NCBI GenBank assembly: GCA_021805955.1
Contig: JAJZDO010001066.1
Span: forward strand, 1-6,164
DNA: 6,164 bases
From: Acidobacteriota bacterium
GTDB taxonomy: Bacteria; Acidobacteriota; Terriglobia; Terriglobales; Acidobacteriaceae
Direction of reading: 5' to 3'
In this document: positions 1 through 6,044 of the stretch, in pieces
How the letters are laid out: every line of letters begins with the position of its first letter
Numbering within the stretch: the first letter of the stretch is position 1
The notes under the pieces: model-generated
Database searches by the model: none
What the model was told of the DNA's origin: nothing
The model's input: the letters and a program-made list of their open reading frames with translations, nothing else
Made by a program: the position numbers and the translations under genes

Positions 1-25
1 TCGTAGTTGTTCGCATCCAGCGGCC
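1..25. repeat. 25-base exact inverted copy of 1320-1344 at the window edge
   Basis: Bases 1-25 are the perfect reverse complement of 1320-1344, which encodes the start of the binding fold in the first receptor (from GPL to DANNY). The match breaks at base 26. In the propeller frame this segment creates the TAG at 4-6, while the receptor copy sits in a well-conserved coding context. The copy at 1320-1344 is therefore native and the edge copy is probably a chimeric or assembly join. Confidence 0.85.
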
Positions 26-324
26 TGCCTTCGAATTTCATCAATGCGGTAAAGTCGCGCGGCAATGAAGTGTGGAGCTGTACGCAGAAGGGTCTCAGCG
101 AATTCAATACTGCGACCAACACCTGGGTCACATACCGACCTAATCTCAAAACCGGACGCGGAGAAATCCTCATTACTCGTCCGGACGGCAGCAAGCACCG
201 GATCGCATCCAGCACCACCTTGGCGCACAACTACATTCTGAATCTCGATTTTCAAGGGGACGACATTTGGGTGGGTACGGCCAAGGGCCTCAGCCACGGC
301 ATTCGCCAGCCCCACAAGGAGTAA
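7..324 (+). CDS. Beta-propeller (two-component regulator propeller-like) protein, C-terminal fragment
   Basis: This is the last ~100 residues of a larger protein. Two propeller blades can be seen. One contains NEVWSCTQKGLSEFN followed by TNTWVTYRPN. The other contains YILNLDFQGDDIWVGTAKGLSHG. Both match the Reg_prop pattern (hydrophobic-WxGTxxGLxxF) found in periplasmic sensor domains of hybrid two-component systems and in free-standing extracytoplasmic propellers. A charged insert (about residues 48-75) separates the blades. No kinase, HTH or membrane segment follows, so the protein ends in the propeller and is probably not a hybrid kinase. An in-frame TAG at 4-6 precedes the fragment, but bases 1-25 are an inverted copy of 1320-1344, so that stop is probably foreign and native coding begins around base 21-26. 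TTG at 7 is not proposed as a start. The TAA lies directly after the ribosome-binding site of the next gene, which suggests coupling. Ligand and role are unknown. Confidence 0.72.
   Translation: MFASSGLPSNFINAVKSRGNEVWSCTQKGLSEFNTATNTWVTYRPNLKTGRGEILITRPDGSKHRIASSTTLAHNYILNLDFQGDDIWVGTAKGLSHGIRQPHKE
316..321 (+). promoter_or_regulatory. Ribosome binding site of the Rid-family gene
   Basis: AAGGAG lies 9 bases before the ATG at 331. It overlaps the last sense codons of the upstream propeller gene and abuts its TAA, so ribosomes finishing the propeller gene end on this site. It supports 331 as the start and links the two genes. Confidence 0.75.
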
Positions 325-330
325 TTTTCC

Positions 331-906
331 ATGCGCGAAACAACCATCGAAATGGAAGCTGCAGCTACGCCAAAAAAGCGTCGCGCTCACAAGCCCATCG
401 CGAAGAAGGCAATCTCCGCGCCTCACGCCTTGAACGAGGCCTACTGCTATCAGCACCCGTCGTCGTTCTCCCGCGGCATGCGGCTGGACATCAAAGGAAT
501 CACAGTCCTTCTTATCTCCGGCACCGCCAGCGTCGGAGAGCAGGGCCAGACCGTACACCCAGGAGATTTCCGGGCGCAAACCTGGCGGGCTTACCAGAAC
601 ATTACGGACTTACTGGAATCGGAAGGCGCTACCTGGAAGGATGTCGTCCGGACCACCTGTTACCTCCGCGACATCGAGCGCGACTATGCTGCATTCAACG
701 AAATACGCACTGAGTTCTTTCGGCAACAGGGTCTGGATCCTCTGCCCGCTTCCACCGGGATTCAGGCGATTTTGTGCTGGCCAAGCCTGCTGGTTGAAAT
801 GGAAGCCATGGCCATCTTTGAGACGGAGGAGAATTTCTCGTCGGCCCGCGCGGCGGCCAGTAAGCCGCGCAACCCACCATCCGCGCCAACAGCAAGGATG
901 GCATGA
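331..906 (+). CDS. Rid family (YjgF/YER057c/UK114) protein lacking the RidA catalytic arginine
   Basis: 191 aa. The Rid fold spans about residues 36-165: LLISGTASV (strand), then a helix with AQTWRAYQNITDLLESEGA, then WKDVVRTTCYLRDI, a second helix YAAFNEIRTEFF, and the final PASTGIQA...LLVEMEAMAIF. Canonical RidA hydrolyses reactive 2-aminoacrylate and related imines using Arg105 in the P-A-R-S motif. A gapless alignment of this end puts Ser141 at that position, while the glutamate of the V-E-x-E-A motif is kept as Glu156. Rid subfamilies without this arginine generally lack imine deaminase activity, so the reaction is unknown. The ~30-residue basic N-terminal extension (PKKRRAHKPIAKK) and ~28-residue Ala/Pro/Ser-rich C-terminal tail are unusual; typical Rid proteins are ~130 aa. 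There is no signal peptide, so it is probably cytoplasmic, unlike its neighbours. The start is fixed by AAGGAG at 316-321. Confidence 0.88.
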   Translation: MRETTIEMEAAATPKKRRAHKPIAKKAISAPHALNEAYCYQHPSSFSRGMRLDIKGITVLLISGTASVGEQGQTVHPGDFRAQTWRAYQNITDLLESEGATWKDVVRTTCYLRDIERDYAAFNEIRTEFFRQQGLDPLPASTGIQAILCWPSLLVEMEAMAIFETEENFSSARAAASKPRNPPSAPTARMA

Positions 907-1002
907 TGGACGGGCCGCGCCCAGCGTTTTCGCCAGGAACAGCGGCGTGGATGCGGAGCAGCGAGAGCCAGAAGCATGGAAAGGCTTTGCCCAGCCGGAG
1001 TT

Positions 1003-1025
1003 GAGGCGGGGAATGAAAGGAAGGA
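1003..1025 (+). promoter_or_regulatory. Two alternative ribosome binding sites at the first receptor gene
   Basis: GAGG at 1003-1006 serves ATG at 1013 with a 6-base gap. AGGAAGGA at 1018-1025 serves an in-frame GTG at 1031 with a 5-base gap. The second site looks closer to consensus. Both starts give a functional signal peptide, so the sequence does not settle which is used. No convincing -35/-10 promoter was seen in the 106-base gap 907-1012. Confidence 0.45.
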
Positions 1026-2392
1026 ACGTCGTGGTCCTGAAAATTCGAAACGGCGCCGCGGCCCTGATCGTTGCGCTGGCTTGCCTCCTGACGCTACCCG
1101 CCAGGGCTCAGTCCGCTCCTACCTCAACTCCCGCGAAACAAGCGCCGACCGCCATCCCCTACGCCAACATGCCTCCTGCTGCTGTGCCTTACGGACGCTA
1201 CCGCAAGCCCTATCAGGACTGGTTCGTGGATTCCTCCACGCTGGAATACTACGGCGCTGCCCGCGAGAGGCCGGACGGCGACCTGGCCGCGCTGAAGACG
1301 ATCAATATCGGATTTCTGGGGCCGCTGGATGCGAACAACTACGATTTCCCCTATGGAATCGCCATGCTGCGTGGCTCCCAGATGGCCGTTGAAGATGCCA
1401 ACGCTCACGGCGGCTATCGCGGAAAGTCTTTCGCCCTGAAGGTGCATGACGACCTTCCGCTGTGGGGTGCCTCCTCGATGGCCATCGTAAACATGGTCTA
1501 CGACGATCATGACTGGGCCATGCTGGGTTCCGTCGACTCCGCCTCCACCCATATCGAATTGCGCGCCACGCTGAAGCTCGAACTGCCGATCATGGATACG
1601 GCGACCAACGATCCCACCGTGACGCAAACCCGCATTCCCTGGCTGATGCACAATTTCCCTGACGATCGCCAGCAGGGGTACGCGCTGGCCGACTACGTCT
1701 TCAACCAACGCCACTTGAAGCGCGTGGGCATTCTGCAGGGCAACAACCGTTACGGCCGGGCAGGGAAAGATGTATTTTTCGAGACCGCGCGTCGCATCGG
1801 CCATCAGCCGCTGGTCGAAGTCTGGTACGCGCCCGACACCACAGATTTTTCTGCGCAACTCGAAACCTTGAAGGCGTCCGGAATCGATGGACTCGTCATC
1901 TGGGGAGATGCCTCGCAAGCTGGTTTGGTCCTGAAGCAAATGCGCGCCATGGGAATGCACCAACCGGTATTCGGCTCCAGCCGAATCTGCTATCCGGAAG
2001 TCCTGAAAATCGCGGGTCCGGCAGCGGAGGGCCTGGTGATGATCAGCGCCATCAACCCCACCCGCACCGATCCAGCGTGGCAACAATTTCGCCAGCGCTT
2101 TCTCGATCGCTTCCACACGGAACCCGATGCGTATGCCGCCTATGCCTATGACGGCATGAATATCCTGATTGCCGCCATTCAGAAGGCTGGTCTTAACCGT
2201 GGAAAGATCATGGATGCGCTGCGGCAGTATGAGATGAAGCGTTACCCCGGGGTCAGCGGGATCGCTTTCTTCGACTACACTCTGAACAATATTGCCCCTG
2301 TCACCTTCGCCAAAATTCATAATGGTCAGTTTGTGTACTGGCCGGAACAACGCACGGATTGGCACGGGAAACCGGTGTCGTTTTTGCGATGA
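1013..2392 (+). CDS. Periplasmic ligand-binding protein, branched-chain amino acid receptor type (Peripla_BP_6), first of two
   Basis: 459 aa from ATG 1013. Residues 1-32 form a Sec signal peptide: basic N-end, hydrophobic AAALIVALACLLTL, and PARA|Q cleavage. A Pro/Ala-rich linker follows, with TAIPYA (46-51), AVPYG (57-61) and YYGAARE (79-85). The type I periplasmic-binding fold begins at INIGFLGPL (97-105). It continues through GSQMAVEDANAHGG, the inter-lobe strand LPIMDTATNDPTVT, and RVGILQGNNRYGRAG of the second lobe. It ends with the family-typical YDGMNILIAAIQKAG and YPGVSGIAFFDY. Family members bind small solutes for ABC import or act as sensors. No permease or ATPase gene is present here, so uptake is not demonstrated and the ligand is unknown. 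The reading frame is open upstream to 641, but the region before 1013 overlaps the Rid gene and has no family similarity, so that longer start was not used. Its TGA overlaps the next gene's ATG. Bases 1320-1344 recur inverted at the left edge. Confidence 0.88.
   Translation: MKGRNVVVLKIRNGAAALIVALACLLTLPARAQSAPTSTPAKQAPTAIPYANMPPAAVPYGRYRKPYQDWFVDSSTLEYYGAARERPDGDLAALKTINIGFLGPLDANNYDFPYGIAMLRGSQMAVEDANAHGGYRGKSFALKVHDDLPLWGASSMAIVNMVYDDHDWAMLGSVDSASTHIELRATLKLELPIMDTATNDPTVTQTRIPWLMHNFPDDRQQGYALADYVFNQRHLKRVGILQGNNRYGRAGKDVFFETARRIGHQPLVEVWYAPDTTDFSAQLETLKASGIDGLVIWGDASQAGLVLKQMRAMGMHQPVFGSSRICYPEVLKIAGPAAEGLVMISAINPTRTDPAWQQFRQRFLDRFHTEPDAYAAYAYDGMNILIAAIQKAGLNRGKIMDALRQYEMKRYPGVSGIAFFDYTLNNIAPVTFAKIHNGQFVYWPEQRTDWHGKPVSFLR
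1320..1344. repeat. Native partner of the inverted 25-base copy at the left edge
   Basis: This segment lies within the first receptor gene at codons for the IGFLGPLDANNY region. Its exact reverse complement forms the first 25 bases of the window. Nothing around it suggests a site-specific recombination site. Confidence 0.85.
2389..2392 (+). promoter_or_regulatory. ATGA stop/start overlap coupling the two receptor genes
   Basis: The TGA of the first receptor (2390-2392) shares bases with the ATG of the second (2389-2391). No clear Shine-Dalgarno sequence precedes the second gene, so its translation probably depends on re-initiation by ribosomes ending the first. Confidence 0.65.
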
Positions 2393-3678
2393 GCGCTATC
2401 GATCACTCTATGTCAAGCCGGGCCCACAGCAACGTAGCAACTATCCTGGCTTCAGCGGCGATGCTTGCTGTTTTTCTACTGCAACCGGCCGCCGGCCGAT
2501 GGGCTTCGGCGCAGAGCAAAACGAAGACCGCTGTCCCCTACGCTTCCATCGCCACCGATGGCGAAAGTTATGCGGGACCGGGACGGGAATCCGCATACGA
2601 CCTGACGGAGCCGGTGCTATACATCGGGCTCCTAGCGCCGCTGCGTGGATCAGAGAAGGCCGAAGGAAATGCGCTGGTTGCGGCCGCCAAAATGGCATTG
2701 CAGGATGCGACCCAGCGCCCCATGCCCGCAGGACTCCGAGTAAAGCTTGCCATTGGAGATGAAAGCGGACCTTCCTGGGGACACGTTTCAGGCGTGATCC
2801 TTCATCTGGTGCTGCAGCAGAATGTGGTGGCACTCATTACCTCCGCCAACGGCACCGACGCCCATGTAAGCGAGCAGGTCGGCAACCGGATCGGCGTTCC
2901 CATCCTCACGCTCGCGAACGATTCGACGACCACGCAGATCGACATTCCCTGGATCTTCCGGCTTGGCCCAGGCGATGACCTTCAGGCGCAAATCATGGCC
3001 CACAACCTCTACCGCAAACGCGGCCTGAAGAGTGTTCTGTTGATTTCCGATGCGGACCACGACGGACGGGGTGGCAACGCGGCGATGCAAGAGGCTGCCC
3101 GCTCGATGGGCGCGCCTGCTCCCGATGAGCTTGTTCTCGATCCTCTCCATCCGGCTTTCGCATCTGTCCTGGCGCGGATTCACATGAAACCTCCGCAGGC
3201 AATTGTTCTCTGGACGCGAGCGGACATCGCAGAAAATGTGTTGTCATCCCTCCAGAATGACGGCATTCACGCGCCTATCTATCTATCGCAGCAGGCGGCC
3301 CAGGCAGGTTCCGGATTGGCCTTTTCCGGGCAGGCTGGGAGTACTCCGACGTCAGTTGGCGTCTGGACGGTTGTAGCGGACGGACGGAACGTGGCCGCGA
3401 GAGAGAGTTTTGTCAGCCGTTATCTCCAACAAACGGGAAGCTCTCCCAGCGCCGCCGCCGCCGAAGCCTACGATGCCGTCTGCCTGACGGTGCGCGCGTT
3501 GCGTGCCGCCGGCCCGAATCGCGCTCGCGTGCGCGACCATTTGGCGATGGTACGAGATTTTCCCGGAGTCTCAGGAACCATCACCTTCGATCGCGAAGGC
3601 AACAATGTTAAGCAAATTCATCTCGTCGCTCTGAATCAGCAAACAACTTTGACCGTCACTGGAGACTCCCCGAAATGA
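2389..3678 (+). CDS. Periplasmic ligand-binding protein, branched-chain amino acid receptor type, second of two (divergent paralogue)
   Basis: 429 aa from the ATG in the ATGA overlap. ATG 2410 (residue 8) is an alternative, and ATG 2359 lies inside the upstream gene. Residues 1-41 form a Sec signal peptide: SRAHSN, hydrophobic VATILASAAMLAVFLL, cleavage ASA|Q. The mature N-end carries TAVPYA (47-52) and YAGPGRE (61-67), matching motifs in the first receptor. The binding fold runs from about residue 76 (VLYIGLLAPL). It includes VPILTLANDSTTTQ between the lobes, KSVLLISDADHDGRGG in the second lobe, and the closing FPGVSGTITFDREGNN, a very typical Peripla_BP_6 ending. Apart from these landmarks the two receptors differ widely, so this is an old duplication and they probably bind different ligands or serve different roles. 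It may bind a substrate, product or cofactor of the oxidoreductase encoded next. Its TGA overlaps the GMC start. Confidence 0.86.
   Translation: MSAIDHSMSSRAHSNVATILASAAMLAVFLLQPAAGRWASAQSKTKTAVPYASIATDGESYAGPGRESAYDLTEPVLYIGLLAPLRGSEKAEGNALVAAAKMALQDATQRPMPAGLRVKLAIGDESGPSWGHVSGVILHLVLQQNVVALITSANGTDAHVSEQVGNRIGVPILTLANDSTTTQIDIPWIFRLGPGDDLQAQIMAHNLYRKRGLKSVLLISDADHDGRGGNAAMQEAARSMGAPAPDELVLDPLHPAFASVLARIHMKPPQAIVLWTRADIAENVLSSLQNDGIHAPIYLSQQAAQAGSGLAFSGQAGSTPTSVGVWTVVADGRNVAARESFVSRYLQQTGSSPSAAAAEAYDAVCLTVRALRAAGPNRARVRDHLAMVRDFPGVSGTITFDREGNNVKQIHLVALNQQTTLTVTGDSPK
3661..3664 (+). promoter_or_regulatory. Ribosome binding site of the GMC oxidoreductase gene
   Basis: GGAG lies 10 bases before ATG 3675, inside the end of the second receptor gene. 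ATG 3675 is part of an ATGA overlap with that gene's stop and is followed at once by a second ATG at 3678, so the exact first codon is uncertain by one residue. Confidence 0.55.
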
Positions 3679-5381
3679 TGCAGTCCATTCTCAGCGGCGA
3701 CATGTATGACGCCATCATTGTTGGCTCTGGCGCCGGCGGCGGCATGGCTGCATATACCCTGACGCGCGCCGGCGCCAAATGCCTGATGCTGGAAGCCGGG
3801 GACTGGTATAACACGGCCAAGGACTCCAAATGGCTGGAGTGGGGCTACGATGCACCGCACCGGGGCGCCTCCAAAACCCCGTTCGGCCCCGGAGGATTTG
3901 AAGCCGTCGTCGGAGGCTACAATGTCGAGGGCGAACCCTACACCTGTGCTACAGGGACCGATTGGAAATGGTTTCGCTCCCGCATGTTGGGGGGACGTAC
4001 CAATGCCTGGGGTCGCATCTCGCTGCGCAATGGCCCGTACGACTTCAAACCGTACAGTCGCGACGGCAAGGGCTTCGACTGGCCCATTACCTATGAGGAA
4101 CTCGCGCCGTATTACGACAAGACGGAAGAATTGATCGGCGTCTTCGGCTCCCCCGAGGGGATGGAGAACCTGCCAGATGGAAAATTTCAGCCGCCACCGG
4201 CTCCCCGTTGCTACGAACTTCTCGTGCAAAAGGCCTGCAATGACCTGAAGATTCCCTGCATCCCCTCTCGACTGGCGGTCCTCACGCGCTCTCTCAATGA
4301 TCGTCCTGCCTGCCACTATGTTTCCCAGTGCAATCGCGGCTGCCGGATGGGATCGAACTTCTCCTCGCCGGACGTGCTGCTGTATCCGGCGCAGCTCACA
4401 GGGAACCTTGAAATCCGTTGCGGGGCGATGGCGCGGGAAGTCCTGACGGGTCCTGACGGACGCGCCACGGGCATTTCCTATATCGACAAGAAATCCGGCG
4501 AGGAAGTTCGGGTGCGCGGGAAGGTGATTGTTCTGGCGGCAAGCGCCTGCGAAACTACGCGACTGCTGCTGAACTCCCGCAGTCCACGCTTCCCCGACGG
4601 CCTGGCCAATTCCAGCGGACTGGTAGGCCGCTATCTGATGGATTCCGTCATGTCCGACGTAACCGGATGGATTCCATCGATGATGAATCTGCCTGCCCAT
4701 AATGAAGACGGCGTCGGTGGAATGCATCTCTTCATGCCGTGGTGGAACTACCAGCAACAGTTGCAGGGGAAACTCCCATTTTCACGCGGCTACCACGTTG
4801 AAATCGGCGGCGGCCGACGCGGCATGCCAGCTCCAGGATTGTTGACTGGATCCGAAACCTTGCTGGGCGGCGGCTATGGCTTGGCCCTGAAACAGCGAAG
4901 CCGCAGCCTGTATGGCTCGCTCGTCGGCCTTCAGGGGAGAGGAGAAATGATTCCCAACCAGCAAAGCTACTGCGAAATCGACAAAACTGCCGTGGACAAG
5001 TGGGGCATTCCCGTCCTGAAATTCCACTTCCAGTGGAGCGACGAAGAGCTTCACATGGCCCGGCATATGCAGGAAACGTTTCAGCAGATTGTAGCGACGA
5101 TGGGCGGCAAGGCCATTGAGTCCTATGGGGCGGATCAAAAATGGGGAATTTCCGCGGGTGGACAGGGTTTTCACGAAGTGGGCGGCGCGCGCATGGGCAA
5201 CGATCCAAACACCAGTGTGCTCAACTCCCACTGCCAGGCCTGGGACTGCAAGAATCTTTTCGTCACCGACGGAGCGCCATTCGTCAGCCTGTCGGACAAG
5301 AACCCTACTCTGACGATTTTGGCCCTGGCGTGGCGCACCTCCGAATATATCGCCGCGCAGGTCCATGTACAGAACGTGTAA
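3675..5381 (+). CDS. GMC-family FAD oxidoreductase, catalytic subunit (gluconate 2-dehydrogenase / FAD glucose dehydrogenase / glucoside 3-dehydrogenase type)
   Basis: 568 aa, a normal length for the catalytic subunit of this class. The FAD-binding GxGxxG motif is GSGAGGG at 17-23, and Glu40 in LMLEAGD should bind the adenosine ribose. RSRMLGGRTNAWG is the second family motif. The catalytic pair is His500 in GFHEVGGARMG and Asn543 in SDKNPTLTIL, 43 residues apart as expected for GMC enzymes. Cys213-x5-Cys219-x3-Cys223 (CHYVSQCNRGC) matches the spacing of the 3Fe-4S ligands described for Burkholderia FAD glucose dehydrogenase, suggesting an iron-sulfur relay from FAD to a cytochrome. The enzyme would oxidise an alcohol group of a sugar, polyol or glycoside; the substrate cannot be assigned. 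It has no signal peptide of its own. Export is probably by Tat with the subunit encoded next, as known for related complexes. Its start overlaps the second receptor by ATGA. Confidence 0.92.
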   Translation: MMQSILSGDMYDAIIVGSGAGGGMAAYTLTRAGAKCLMLEAGDWYNTAKDSKWLEWGYDAPHRGASKTPFGPGGFEAVVGGYNVEGEPYTCATGTDWKWFRSRMLGGRTNAWGRISLRNGPYDFKPYSRDGKGFDWPITYEELAPYYDKTEELIGVFGSPEGMENLPDGKFQPPPAPRCYELLVQKACNDLKIPCIPSRLAVLTRSLNDRPACHYVSQCNRGCRMGSNFSSPDVLLYPAQLTGNLEIRCGAMAREVLTGPDGRATGISYIDKKSGEEVRVRGKVIVLAASACETTRLLLNSRSPRFPDGLANSSGLVGRYLMDSVMSDVTGWIPSMMNLPAHNEDGVGGMHLFMPWWNYQQQLQGKLPFSRGYHVEIGGGRRGMPAPGLLTGSETLLGGGYGLALKQRSRSLYGSLVGLQGRGEMIPNQQSYCEIDKTAVDKWGIPVLKFHFQWSDEELHMARHMQETFQQIVATMGGKAIESYGADQKWGISAGGQGFHEVGGARMGNDPNTSVLNSHCQAWDCKNLFVTDGAPFVSLSDKNPTLTILALAWRTSEYIAAQVHVQNV

Positions 5382-5397
5382 TCGAGACAAGTCACTC

Positions 5398-5405
5398 AGG
5401 AAAGG
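5398..5405 (+). promoter_or_regulatory. Ribosome binding site of the subunit 3 gene
   Basis: AGGAAAGG lies in the 27-base gap after the GMC stop; its AGGA core ends 7 bases before ATG 5409. It supports this start, which is also needed to include the twin-arginine motif. Confidence 0.7.
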
Positions 5406-5408
5406 CTA

Positions 5409-6044
5409 ATGAGAGACACAGTAGAACCATCAACTCGGACGAACAGGACCCTTCGCTTCCAGCGGCGTGCCATGCTGAAAATGATGATGGCCCTTCCCAT
5501 GGTGGGGCTTCTACCTCTCTCGTCATTCGCCGCTGAAGTAGCCAAATCGCTCCCCAATGGTCCCACACTGCCGGAGGATTCGACTCCCTGGAAGCTCCGG
5601 GTTCTGAGTCCCCACGAGTGGACCACGGTCGGCGTGCTCAGCAACTGGATCGTTCCCGCGGACGAAATTTCCGGCAGCGCCACCGATGCGGGAGTGCCTG
5701 AATTTATCGACGACTGGCTGGACTTTCAGCGCGGCGACCTTCTAGTGGCGATTCGCCAGGGGCTGGCCTGGCTCGACGCCGAGTGCAACCGCCGCTACAA
5801 ACAGAGTTTCGTGGATTGCGCTTCGGACGAGCAACAACAAATCCTCGAACGTATCGCATGGCCGCAAAAAGCCGCGCCGGACGATGCCCGCGCCGTCACA
5901 TTTTTCAACCAGTTTCGCGATCTGACGCTCAGCGGCTTCTACACTAGCGAGATGGGAATCCGCGATCTGCCGTATGTCGGCAATGAACCGCAGGCTTACT
6001 GGCAAGGCTGCCCGGTCGCAGTGCTGGCCAAGCTAGGCATCTAG
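5409..6044 (+). CDS. Gluconate 2-dehydrogenase subunit 3-family protein, Tat-exported partner of the GMC oxidoreductase
   Basis: 211 aa. The N-end has a twin-arginine signal: QRRAMLK with Arg19-Arg20, then hydrophobic MMMALPMVGLLPL and a likely cleavage near SFAAE (residue 41-42). The family hallmark is at residues 80-104: WIVPADEISGSATDAGVPEF followed by IDDWL, matching the I(I/V)PADxxxGxxDAGVPxFID pattern of Gluconate_2-dh3. The rest is mainly helical (AIRQGLAWLDAECNRRY, DEQQQILERIAW, AVTFFNQFRDLTLSGFYTSE), ending in an aromatic, Pro-rich stretch. In related dehydrogenases this small subunit carries no redox centre. It folds with the flavoprotein and takes it through the Tat pore as a hitchhiker, and it is needed for maturation. 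The gene order here is catalytic subunit first, then small subunit. No terminator hairpin follows; an insertion-sequence end lies within about 20 bases of the stop codon. ATG 5472 is an internal start that would lose the RR motif, so it was rejected. Confidence 0.9.
   Translation: MRDTVEPSTRTNRTLRFQRRAMLKMMMALPMVGLLPLSSFAAEVAKSLPNGPTLPEDSTPWKLRVLSPHEWTTVGVLSNWIVPADEISGSATDAGVPEFIDDWLDFQRGDLLVAIRQGLAWLDAECNRRYKQSFVDCASDEQQQILERIAWPQKAAPDDARAVTFFNQFRDLTLSGFYTSEMGIRDLPYVGNEPQAYWQGCPVAVLAKLGI

Noticed and set aside
7..9. TTG at 7 as a true start codon for the propeller protein
   Set aside because: No ribosome-binding site or signal peptide, it would start in mid-blade, and it lies within the inverted chimeric segment.
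267..713. 148-codon + strand frame overlapping the propeller end and the Rid gene
   Set aside because: Arg/His/Pro-rich composition typical of an out-of-frame read; the Rid frame has the ribosome-binding site and the fold.
912..930. Possible terminator hairpin GGGC-CGC-GCCC followed by AGCGTTTT
   Set aside because: The stem is only 4 bp with a 3-base loop and the T run is short and displaced; too weak to call an intrinsic terminator.
641..1012. In-frame extension of the first receptor upstream to ATG 641 (583 aa version)
   Set aside because: It overlaps the Rid gene in another frame, its residues are Arg/Pro/Ser-rich shadow translation, and the signal peptide begins only at about residue 125 of that version.
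1073..1084. Possible lipobox around the LAC cysteine in the first receptor's signal peptide
   Set aside because: The -3 position is Ala instead of Leu/Val/Ile, and the cysteine is inside the hydrophobic core with a better PARA|Q cleavage site 8 residues later.
1124..2365. 413-codon open frame on the minus strand opposite the first receptor
   Set aside because: Antisense shadow of a high-GC gene: no recognisable domain, and the sense strand encodes a clear binding protein with signal peptide.
3636..4757. 373-codon open frame on the minus strand opposite the GMC gene
   Set aside because: No family resemblance, and the opposite strand carries all the GMC motifs; its openness follows from codon bias.
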